A stretch of 64,000 bases of DNA from Actinokineospora globicatena (GTDB lineage: Bacteria > Actinomycetota > Actinomycetes > Mycobacteriales > Pseudonocardiaceae): the NCBI RefSeq assembly GCF_024171945.1, contig NZ_JAMTCR010000006.1, positions 248,001-312,000 on the forward strand, in the 5' to 3' direction. The notes beneath the pieces are model-generated. The model was given only the letters and a program-made list of their open reading frames with translations. It did not search any database and was not told where the DNA came from. A program made the position numbers and the translations under genes. Each line of letters opens with the position of its first letter. Positions within the stretch are counted from its first letter, which is position 1. Of this stretch, positions 34,321 to 47,107 are shown one piece after another.

Positions 34321-34686
34321 TCAGCCCTCGTAGACGGTCAGCTCGTAGCCGTCGGGGTCCTTGAACTGGAACTCGCGGCCGCAGAAGCCGTCGCACGGCG
34401 GCTTGGTGATGGTGACCCCCGCCGCCGAGACGACCTCGGCGAGCTTGTCCGGGTCCTCCGCCTTCACCCAGATCACCACGCCCCAGCCCAGCTCGGGCAC
34501 CGAGTCCAGGTCGATGACCGCCTTGCGCAGCGCCAGCTTGATGGGCGCGGTGTCGAGCACCACGGCGTTGGGTGCGGCGGTCTCGGTGGTGGTGAACCCC
34601 ACGACGTTGGTGTAGAAGTCGCGGGCGCGGTCGAGGTCGCGGACCTGCAGGGTCAGGAAGTTCGGTCCGATCGCGTTGTTGGGCAT
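34321..34686 (-). CDS. VOC (glyoxalase/bleomycin-resistance-fold) protein
   Basis: The 121-residue protein is a single vicinal-oxygen-chelate unit pair: FLTLQVRDLDRARDFYTNVVGF at the start and CGREFQFKDPDGYELTVYEG at the end, with the usual terminal Glu-type metal ligand. Family members bind metal for dioxygenase, isomerase or glyoxalase chemistry, or bind antibiotics for resistance. Here it may give self-resistance or act on an intermediate. It is the first gene of its operon and has the perfect 18-bp cluster box 74 bases upstream. Confidence 0.85.
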   Translation of the reverse strand: MPNNAIGPNFLTLQVRDLDRARDFYTNVVGFTTTETAAPNAVVLDTAPIKLALRKAVIDLDSVPELGWGVVIWVKAEDPDKLAEVVSAAGVTITKPPCDGFCGREFQFKDPDGYELTVYEG

Positions 34687-34759
34687 TGGTTCTCCCTATC
34701 GACAGGCGGCACTGTGCGGCACTGGCCGTTCCAGCATCGCCCGGCCGTCCCGGGCGATC

Positions 34760-34777
34760 ATCACGCGTTCGCGTGAT
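34760..34777. promoter_or_regulatory. Cluster 18-bp box, perfect palindrome
   Basis: ATCACGCG-TT-CGCGTGAT is a perfect 8+2+8 palindrome, 74 bases before the VOC gene start. Variants occur at 12779, 19584, 19650 and 38196, each upstream of another cluster transcription unit. It is the likely binding site of a dimeric pathway regulator. Confidence 0.7.
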
Positions 34778-34795
34778 ACCACTGGGTCTTTCTGT

Positions 34796-35668
34796 CTAAA
34801 GAGGACTTTCGCTGTCCGGCAGCACCCCGGTTTTGGGCTGCCAGTCCAGGAGTTCCCGCGCCGCGGCACTCGACACCCGGTGCGACACCTCACGCACCGC
34901 CTCGGTCGAGGTCCCTGGCGCGGGGGCGCCGTCGTGTTCGGCCAGGCGCCCCAGGTAGTCGGCGACCAGCAGTGGCTCATCGGCGATGTTGAGCACGACG
35001 CCACTCACGCGCCGTTCGACGGCCGCAACCACGGCGGTCGCGAAGTCCGCGACGTGCACGAGCGAGGTGTACCGGTCGTCTGGGTGGGCGTGCAGCGTGC
35101 CTTCCTTCAGCCGCGCGCGGATCGCGTCCTGCGCCGTACCCGCGCCGACGAACCGCGCGCCTCGCAGAATCGACCACGCGACCCGGTCCCCGCCGATCTC
35201 CACCACGGCCTTCTCCATCGCGGCAACCGGTTCCACGATGGAACCCCGCGCCGGATCGGGGTCGAACGGGGCCTGCTCGGTCAACCAGGCATCACCCCCG
35301 TCGGCGTAGGCCATGGTGACGCTCATCTGCACCACGGCTGGGACCCCCGCCGCCAGCACGGCATTGAGGACCCGCACCGTGCCATCGCGGCGCAGTTGGG
35401 TGTTGCGCTCCCACGCCCCAGGCGCACCGAAGTCCCGAGGAATCGCGGTCGCCGCGTTGACGACCACGTCCACCCCGGCCAGTTCCCCGGTCAACACGTC
35501 GGTGACCCCCGGGTCAAGCAGATCGGCATCAACCGCCCGAACCCCACCCGGCAACCGCTCCAACCGATCACCGGGCGCCATCGCCACCACGTCGTGTCCA
35601 CGCCCCACCAGCAACGGCACCAGCCGCTGCCCCAACACACCCGTCGCACCGATCGCGAAGACCCGCAT
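34796..35668 (-). CDS. SDR/NmrA-type NAD(P)-dependent epimerase-reductase
   Basis: The 290-residue protein begins MRVFAIGATGVLGQRLVPLL, an NAD(P) Rossmann motif GxxGxxG of atypical SDRs. It has VDVVVNAATAIPRDFG, a segment VQMSVTMAYADGGD holding the Ser/Tyr region, and ILRGARFVGAGTAQDAIRAR. The substrate is not evident. Its first 43 codons are duplicated at 36031-36149 in a chimeric remnant. It is the last gene of a leftward run that begins with the FAD oxidoreductase at 38128. Confidence 0.8.
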   Translation of the reverse strand: MRVFAIGATGVLGQRLVPLLVGRGHDVVAMAPGDRLERLPGGVRAVDADLLDPGVTDVLTGELAGVDVVVNAATAIPRDFGAPGAWERNTQLRRDGTVRVLNAVLAAGVPAVVQMSVTMAYADGGDAWLTEQAPFDPDPARGSIVEPVAAMEKAVVEIGGDRVAWSILRGARFVGAGTAQDAIRARLKEGTLHAHPDDRYTSLVHVADFATAVVAAVERRVSGVVLNIADEPLLVADYLGRLAEHDGAPAPGTSTEAVREVSHRVSSAAARELLDWQPKTGVLPDSESPL

Positions 35669-35673
35669 CCCAC

Positions 35674-35766
35674 TCACCCATCCCACAGCGCAACGACGAG
35701 ATCCTCCGCCACATCGACAAAACCGTCCGACTGCCCGCCCGCCACCCGATTCGCCAAGGCCCGCAT
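35674..35766 (-). other. 30-codon ORF remnant between SDR copies
   Basis: A short reading frame MRALANRVAGGQSDGFVDVA ending ALWDG-stop lies just before the SDR gene. Its stop is positioned like the LRDG-stop that precedes the next copy (TGA overlapping the (A/G)TGAG-GGGATGCGG junction). It is probably the tail of a gene lost by recombination; whether it is translated is uncertain. Confidence 0.3.
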
Positions 35767-35771
35767 CTCTC

Positions 35772-36149
35772 TCACCCGTCTCGTAGTGCTGCGGCGAGGT
35801 CTGGTGCCACCTCGGCGAAGTCGCGGGGTTGTCGGCCGGTCCAGTCGGCGACCGTTGTGGTCACCTTGGCGGCACCGAGTGTGGGGATCCGCATTCGGCT
35901 CATCTGCTCAGCGCCACGGCGGGCGGGATCCGATACTGGCTCGGTGAGGTCGCGTGATCGCCGGTCGGCCCGGTTCGCCGGCGTGGTCGTCCGTGCTGTG
36001 TCATCTGCGCGTGCATTGCCTGCGCCATAAGGCAACCGCTCCAACCGATCACCCGGCGCCATCACTACCACGTCGTGCCCACGCCCCACCAACAACGGCA
36101 CCAGCCGCTGCCCCAACACGCCCGTCGCACCGATCGCGAAGACCCGCAT
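35772..36149 (-). pseudogene. Chimeric SDR remnant (N-end of one neighbour, C-end of the other)
   Basis: This 125-codon frame starts MRVFAIGATGVLGQRLVPLL, nearly identical to the SDR gene at 35668, over about 43 residues. A middle of about 50 residues (ADDTARTTTPANRADRRSRD) has no similarity to either neighbour. It ends VTTTVADWTGRQPRDFAEVA and LAAALRDG, the exact C-terminus of the NmrA gene at 36155-37012. The DNA at 36031-36158 and 35550-35677 agrees at about 94 percent. It lacks the substrate domain and is almost surely inactive, a by-product of tandem duplication and deletion. Confidence 0.75.
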
Positions 36150-36154
36150 CCCGC

Positions 36155-37012
36155 TCATCCGTCCCTAAGCGCGGCGGCGAGGTCCGGGGCGACCTCGGCG
36201 AAGTCGCGGGGTTGTCGGCCGGTCCAGTCGGCGACGGTGGTGGTCACGTGTTCTGCCTCGCCCGCGCGCAAAGTCTCGTAGAGGCCCAACCGGGCGGCGA
36301 TGGCCCATTCCGGTACGCCGTTGGCCGCCATGACTCGGCCTGCTTCGTCCGGGGCGATGTCGACGTGGGTGATGTGGCGGCCGACCACTGTGGACACGAT
36401 GGCGGCGGCGGTGGCGTAGCTGATCGCCCGTGGGCCGGTCAGGTCGAGGGAGCGGTAGTCGGTGCCGTTCTCGGTCAAGGCTACCGCCGCTACTTCCGCG
36501 ATGTCGCCCGCGTCGATCATGCTGACCTTGGCCGGGCCGACCGGGAGGACGATGGTGTCCCGTGCCTTGATGGTGTGCGCCCACTGCACCGCGTTCTGCA
36601 TGAAGGCGTTGGGGCGCAACAAGGTGTACCGCAGTCCGGACTCGATGACGGCCTGGTCGCCCTCGCCGTGCTGGCGGTGGATCAGCACCGGGGAAGCAGG
36701 ATCCGCACCGAACGCCGAGAGGCGCACCACGTGCTCGACCCCAGCCCGCTTTGCCACGTCCACCAAACCCCGGTGCAACGACCCCTGGTCCGGGTGCAAC
36801 GGTGTCAGCAGGAACAGGTCGGTGATCCCCGTAAGCGCCTCACGCAAGGTCTCCGGGCGCTCCAGGTCAGCCGGGACCGCCTCGACCAGGTCCCCGGCCG
36901 GGCGCCTGCCACCCGGCCGGACCAGGGCGCGCACCCGGTGCCCACGACCGGTCAGCCGCGCCACCAGCCGCACTCCGACCGTCCCCGTCGCCCCGGTGAC
37001 CGCGATGGTCAT
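36155..37012 (-). CDS. NmrA-family NAD(P)-binding reductase
   Basis: The 285-residue protein begins MTIAVTGATGTVGVRLVARL (GxxGxxG) and has VEHVVRLSAFGAD, LRYTLLRPNAFMQN and DAGDIAEVAAVAL, all typical of NmrA/QOR2-like atypical SDRs. These bind NADP(H) as reductases or redox sensors. It starts directly after the stop of the FAD oxidoreductase gene (TAGATG), so they are cotranscribed. Its stop overlaps the ATG of the chimeric remnant (ATGA). The function in the pathway is unknown. Confidence 0.85.
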   Translation of the reverse strand: MTIAVTGATGTVGVRLVARLTGRGHRVRALVRPGGRRPAGDLVEAVPADLERPETLREALTGITDLFLLTPLHPDQGSLHRGLVDVAKRAGVEHVVRLSAFGADPASPVLIHRQHGEGDQAVIESGLRYTLLRPNAFMQNAVQWAHTIKARDTIVLPVGPAKVSMIDAGDIAEVAAVALTENGTDYRSLDLTGPRAISYATAAAIVSTVVGRHITHVDIAPDEAGRVMAANGVPEWAIAARLGLYETLRAGEAEHVTTTVADWTGRQPRDFAEVAPDLAAALRDG

Positions 37013-38128
37013 CTACGCCGCCTCGAGTGCGTCGGCGCCCGCCCGCTCCAGGGTCTCCGGCAGCTGGTCCTTGAGCGCGGTCTCCGCCAGCAGGTCCCCG
37101 AGCGCGGGCGCCATCTTGAACAGGTTGTGGCCCGCGATCGCGCTCACCCCCGGCCGGTGCCACGCCCGCAGCGCGTCGCTCCCCTTGGGCAGCTTGGTCA
37201 TCACGCACACCCGGGCGCCGACCGGTTCCGGGTCCAGGCCGGGCATGGCCTTGGCGACGTACGCGCTCACCCGCCGCACGTGGTCCTCCATCCCGGTCCC
37301 GGCGGGCAGCGCGCCACCCGGTCCGAAGGGGACGTCCACGTCGGCGCCGATCAGCCCGACCACGTAGGTCCCGGTCTCGCCGATGGGGGAGCCGTAGACC
37401 TTGGCGCCGAACTCCTCGGAGACGTCCACCCAGCACGGCAGCGGCGTGCCGAGCAGGTGCGGCCGGACCCGGAAGTGCGGCCGGGCGTGCAGCGCGCTGA
37501 CCAGCGGGATGTCCAGACCGGCGCTGGAGGCCAGCCACGGCACCGCCGTGCCCGCGCAGATCACCACGTGCCGGGCCCGGTAGATGGCCTCGGTGGTCTG
37601 CACCTCCGCGCCCGCACCGTCCGAGGGCACCGTCACGCTGTGCACGTCGAACGGGATGATCCGGTCCCCGACCCAGCTGACCAGGGCGTCGATGGTCCGC
37701 TTCGCCCTGATCGCGCCCGCGCCCGGGTCCACCAGCAGCGGCCGGTCCACCGGGGCCAGCGCGGGGAACACCTCGGCACCGTCACCGCCGGGGACGAACG
37801 AGTGCTCGACCCGCTGCGCCACCATGCCGGTGACCCACGAGTCGTCCATGCCGTGGTAGACCGCGCCCTCCGGGCCGATCAGCTCGCGCCCGAGCCGCTC
37901 CTCCCAGCGCGCGAAGCCGCGCCTGCCCTCCACGGCCATCGCCACCAGCGCCTCGCTGTCGTGGCGGTGGCGGAAGGTCCTGGTCAGCCCGCCGGACAGG
38001 CCCGCACCCGGCGGTCGGCCGTCGAACACGGCCACGTCGGCACCCCGGCGGACCAGGGCCTCCGCCGTGGCCAACCCCAGGATCCCCGCCCCGATCACAG
38101 CGATGTCGAGTTCCCGCCGGTGAGTCAT
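37013..38128 (-). CDS. FAD-dependent oxidoreductase of the DAO / sarcosine-oxidase family
   Basis: The 371-residue protein has the FAD motif LDIAVIGAGILGLATAEALV and the GGLTRTFRHRHDSEA segment, the region that carries the covalent or contact residues in MSOX-like enzymes. The second FAD motif is ARHVVICAGTAVPWL and the C-terminal motif GVSAIAGHNLFKMAPALGDL. Such enzymes oxidise secondary or primary amines with O2. No cysteine lies in the KMAP segment where MSOX carries its covalent FAD Cys, so FAD is probably non-covalent. It heads a leftward operon with the NmrA gene and has a cluster box 68 bases upstream. Confidence 0.85.
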   Translation of the reverse strand: MTHRRELDIAVIGAGILGLATAEALVRRGADVAVFDGRPPGAGLSGGLTRTFRHRHDSEALVAMAVEGRRGFARWEERLGRELIGPEGAVYHGMDDSWVTGMVAQRVEHSFVPGGDGAEVFPALAPVDRPLLVDPGAGAIRAKRTIDALVSWVGDRIIPFDVHSVTVPSDGAGAEVQTTEAIYRARHVVICAGTAVPWLASSAGLDIPLVSALHARPHFRVRPHLLGTPLPCWVDVSEEFGAKVYGSPIGETGTYVVGLIGADVDVPFGPGGALPAGTGMEDHVRRVSAYVAKAMPGLDPEPVGARVCVMTKLPKGSDALRAWHRPGVSAIAGHNLFKMAPALGDLLAETALKDQLPETLERAGADALEAA

Positions 38129-38195
38129 TGCCGTCTCCCGCGCCGAAGTTCCCCATGGACGCCTTCGAGCGTCGCGGCACCGGGCACCCTGGATC

Positions 38196-38213
38196 ATCCC
38201 GTGTTCGCGTGAT
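38196..38213. promoter_or_regulatory. Cluster 18-bp box upstream of the FAD-oxidoreductase operon
   Basis: ATCCCGTGTTCGCGTGAT matches the perfect box at 34760 in 16 of 18 positions and lies 68 bases before the start at 38128. The rest of the 38129-38673 gap shows no gene I can support; it marks the right edge of the cluster. Confidence 0.65.
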
Positions 38214-38673
38214 CTGCCACGCCATCCCGCGCCCGCCCGGCCACCGGACACTCCACTGTGGATTACCCCGCGCGCTGCGGGACGGGCCACAAGAACCCCT
38301 ACCGGCCACCCCCGCGCCCCCAGGCGCGCCCACCCGAACCCCGAGGCCCGGCACCCGCGTGAGCCGACGATGTCACCGGGTGGATCTCCGCCGTCAACCA
38401 GGTGGTCACCGCGTTGTCCGCGCCGTCGCGGCGCCGTCGTCACGCGGGCCGTGGGGTCGGTCGCGCTTTGTAGCAGAGGTGGTGCCCGGAGCGGGCCGGT
38501 TGGGCCAGTCCCGCTCGCGTTTTGTGGAGACCCTACAAAATGACAGGGCCGGCACGCGTGGCTGGGGCAGTGGTGGACCCGCCGGTAACGCAGCAGGGTA
38601 GTGCGGAGTGCAGGCGACGCTCCGGAACCCGGACGTCGCCTGCTTCGCGCGGGAACTGGGGAGGACTCAGCCG

Positions 38674-44175
<5,502 letters not shown>

Positions 44176-44282
44176 GCCCCCGCGTCCCATGTGGCCGGTG
44201 AGGTCTGCCCGAAGGGGCGGACCCCGGGCCCTGGGTTCCCGGCCCGCGACGTGGTGTCGTGGAGCGGAGTCCGGGAGGGGCA

Positions 44283-46694
44283 GTGCGACGACGAAGCGCG
44301 GTGTCCACCGCTGGTCCGACCCCGTTACCCGGGGCAGGCCAGCGGGGACCCGGCTTGCTCGCGTTGCAGCGGTCGGCGGGCAACAGCGCGGTGTCGTCCT
44401 TGCTCGGGTCACCGCAACCGCATCGGGTCGAGCCGCCGTTGGACGTGCCGGTCGCGATCCCGGACGTGGGCCTGCCCGGGGAGATCGTCGGTGAGGCCGA
44501 GCGGCAACGGGTCGTCGTGCACGAGGCGGCCGAGCGCGCGGGGGAGCAGGTGGACCAGTCGGTCCGCGCTCATCAGGACCGGTTGGCCGCTACGGCCGCA
44601 GCGCAGGAGGCGACCGCTCAGGGTGCGCTGAGTGCGTTGCGCGCCAACGTGAGCACGCAGGCCGCCGGTCAAGCTGCCGCGATCCAGGCCACGTCGACGG
44701 GGACACGTGCCGCTCTCCGCGCTCAGGCTCAAGGGTCGCGTGTGGACTCAATGGCGCGGATCGACGCGATGGGCGAGGAGTCCCGCGCGGCCGGGCAACG
44801 TGAAGCCGACCGTGCTTCGCGGGAGACACCGACCGCCGATGCCGCGCGCCCTGCCGCTGTCGCAGGGGATCCGGACATCGCGGCTGGACAAGATCGCATC
44901 GGGCAAGCGGTGGCCGGTAAGGCGAGTACCGAACTGGCGCGTTCGAGCGGGGAGGCGGCCGGGCAGGTCCGGGCTGGCGTCACGGCTGCCCAGTCGAGCC
45001 TGTACGACCCCGCGAAGGCCAGTGCCGCCGAACAGGTGACCGCCGCGGCGGACCAGACTGACCGGGCGTTGGCTGAGGGAACGGCGACGGCGACCGGTGC
45101 GATGCGGGCGACCGGCACCCGCACTGTCGAGTCGGCGACGCTCGGCCATCAGCGGTTCGTCACCGCCCTACGGGCAGGTCGCCAGACTGCTGAAGGTGAC
45201 CTCACGGCGTGGGCGGCGGAGAGCCGGACCCGGTTGCGTGACACGGCTGTCCAGCTCGGCGCCGGGTTGGTCGACCACGCGCGTTCGCTGGCGGCGATGG
45301 TGGCGGCCCGGTCGAAGCCGGTGGGCGACCCGCTCGGCGCGGTCCGGGCGGCAGGCGACCAAGTGGTGGGTGGTATCGAGGACGCGGCGGGCGGGCTGGA
45401 CGAGGGCGCGGGGCAATTGGCCTCCGGGCACCAGCAAGCCGTTGGGGGAGTGGGGGAGCAGGCGGCCGGGGCGTTTGGCCGGGTCGAGGAGGCGGCTGGG
45501 ACGGCGTTGCGGCAGGGTGCTGCCGTGTTCGCCGGGCAAGCCGGGCAGACCCGCGACGCAGTGGGTGCTGAACTTGATCGCGTCCCAGCCGTGGCGGCCG
45601 ATGCCCTTGCGGCGCAGCACCGTTCGAGCGTCGATGGTCTCACTGGGACAGTCGACCGGAGCGTCGCTGCGCAGCAGGGGTGGGTTTCCGACGCGCGATC
45701 CCGTGGTGCCTCAGGGGCGACCAGGTTCGCGAGCGAGGCCGACCGGTTGTCCGCGCAGGCCCGCGACGAGCAACCGGTCCAGCGCTGGCTCGCCGAGATC
45801 GTCGGCCGGATGCGCAACTGGCTGCGCGAGAAGTGCGGCGATGTCCTGGGCGGCATCCTTTCCGGGCTGATCCTGTCGATCCCCACGATCATCATCGGGG
45901 TCGGTCTGCTGCTGGCGGGACCGGTCGGCTGGACTGTCCTAGCCGGACTCCTCGTGGTCGGTGTTGGGCTGGGGATCTACGGGCGTTGGCAGGAGTACAA
46001 GGCGGACCACGGTGGCGAGGGGCCGGGGTTCCTGGAGGGGCTTGGCCTGGTGGGACTGGGAATCGCGGACCTCACTGGCATCCCGTACATCGTCGAGGCC
46101 TGCGTCGGTCAACGCGCGTTCGCGCCCACCGGCATGAGCGAGTTCGAGCGCTGGGAACGCGGCACCCAGGGCGTGGTCAACCTGGCCCTGCTCATCGCCG
46201 GTGGCGCCAAGAAGCTGTTCGCCGAACGTGCCCCGGTCGACCCCGTCCGCGCCCCCGTCGACCCGCACACCGTGCCCATCCCCGGCGAGGGCAACAACGC
46301 CCGCTTCGAGGCCGCCCGCCAGGTCATCCTGGACACCCCGCCCGCCGACCGCGCCGCCGCGACCCGCGTCCTGTTCGCCCGCCTCACCGAGATGAGCGGC
46401 AACACCTGGAACTTCCGCGCCAACCCCACCCGCGGCGGCGGCGTGCACTTCACCGGCGAGGGCGCGCCCTTCATCTTCGCCGTCGACGCCGCGGGCAACG
46501 TCTACCAGGGCAAGATCGGCCCCGGCACCCTCACCATCCACCCCGACGGCACCACCACCGTCGACTACGGCACCCTGCGCCCGCTCAACCCGACCCCGCC
46601 ACCAACCCCACCGCCCGCTCCCGCGACCAACCCGATACCACCGGTCGCCCCGCACCTGCCACCGCCGTCCCACGAGCCGGAACCGGTGCCGTGA
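44283..46694 (+). CDS. Orphan eCIS-cargo-like protein
   Basis: The 803-residue protein carries GLLALQRSAGNSAVSSLLG near its N-terminus, the motif common in proteins linked to extracellular contractile injection systems. A long Ala/Gln/Arg-rich coiled region (about 60-490) follows, then two hydrophobic segments (ILSGLILSIPTIIIGVGLLL, GWTVLAGLLVVGVGLGIYGR), a Gly-rich loop and a conserved-looking C-terminal domain (FEAARQVILDTPPADRAAAT to VDYGTLRPL) that could be an effector. A Pro-rich tail ends it. No eCIS structural gene is present in the window. The GTG at 44283 is chosen with GGGAGG upstream. Confidence 0.65.
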   Translation: MRRRSAVSTAGPTPLPGAGQRGPGLLALQRSAGNSAVSSLLGSPQPHRVEPPLDVPVAIPDVGLPGEIVGEAERQRVVVHEAAERAGEQVDQSVRAHQDRLAATAAAQEATAQGALSALRANVSTQAAGQAAAIQATSTGTRAALRAQAQGSRVDSMARIDAMGEESRAAGQREADRASRETPTADAARPAAVAGDPDIAAGQDRIGQAVAGKASTELARSSGEAAGQVRAGVTAAQSSLYDPAKASAAEQVTAAADQTDRALAEGTATATGAMRATGTRTVESATLGHQRFVTALRAGRQTAEGDLTAWAAESRTRLRDTAVQLGAGLVDHARSLAAMVAARSKPVGDPLGAVRAAGDQVVGGIEDAAGGLDEGAGQLASGHQQAVGGVGEQAAGAFGRVEEAAGTALRQGAAVFAGQAGQTRDAVGAELDRVPAVAADALAAQHRSSVDGLTGTVDRSVAAQQGWVSDARSRGASGATRFASEADRLSAQARDEQPVQRWLAEIVGRMRNWLREKCGDVLGGILSGLILSIPTIIIGVGLLLAGPVGWTVLAGLLVVGVGLGIYGRWQEYKADHGGEGPGFLEGLGLVGLGIADLTGIPYIVEACVGQRAFAPTGMSEFERWERGTQGVVNLALLIAGGAKKLFAERAPVDPVRAPVDPHTVPIPGEGNNARFEAARQVILDTPPADRAAATRVLFARLTEMSGNTWNFRANPTRGGGVHFTGEGAPFIFAVDAAGNVYQGKIGPGTLTIHPDGTTTVDYGTLRPLNPTPPPTPPPAPATNPIPPVAPHLPPPSHEPEPVP

Positions 46695-46793
46695 CGGCTG
46701 CGCGGGGTGCTCGGCCGTGGTCGTGAACACTGCTCCGGACGAGCGACACGCCCACTAGATGTGGGGTGCGCGGCCCGGGTCGGGGCCCATGTA

Positions 46794-46988
46794 TGGTGCC
46801 CGTAGCTGGTTCGGCCGATCATCCAGATCGGTCGTCGCAAGAGGGAACCCGGTGCGATTCCGGGACTGCCCCGCAGCGGTGAGTGGGAACGAAAGCCGTC
46901 ACGAAGCACTGGGCCCGCGGGGCCTGGGAAGCGACGACCGGTAGGTGCTGACAAGCGCGCCCACGAGTCCGAAGACCTGCCAGCACCC
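46794..46988 (+). promoter_or_regulatory. Adenosylcobalamin riboswitch upstream of nrdAB
   Basis: The conserved cobalamin-riboswitch core is visible: AAGAGGGAACCCGGTG, then CCGGGACTGCCCCGCAGCGG (B12 box), a GAACGAAAGCC segment, CACTGG, GGGAAGCGACGA and GAGTCCGAAGACCTGCC. The outer helix is closed by GGTGC (46795-46799) and GCACC (46983-46987). It should switch off nrdAB when coenzyme B12 is present, when a class II B12-dependent reductase can take over. That is the arrangement described for the class Ia genes of Streptomyces coelicolor. Confidence 0.93.
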
Positions 46989-47107
46989 CGTGCGCGTCCG
47001 CGTGCGGGTGTCCGCGGCCCCGAGGGAGGGCGGGAGGACGTGGCGGTCGCGCGCGCCCGTTCACTCCCCGCTGCCCACGGAGCCGCCCCGTTCGCGAGGA
47101 GAGACCT

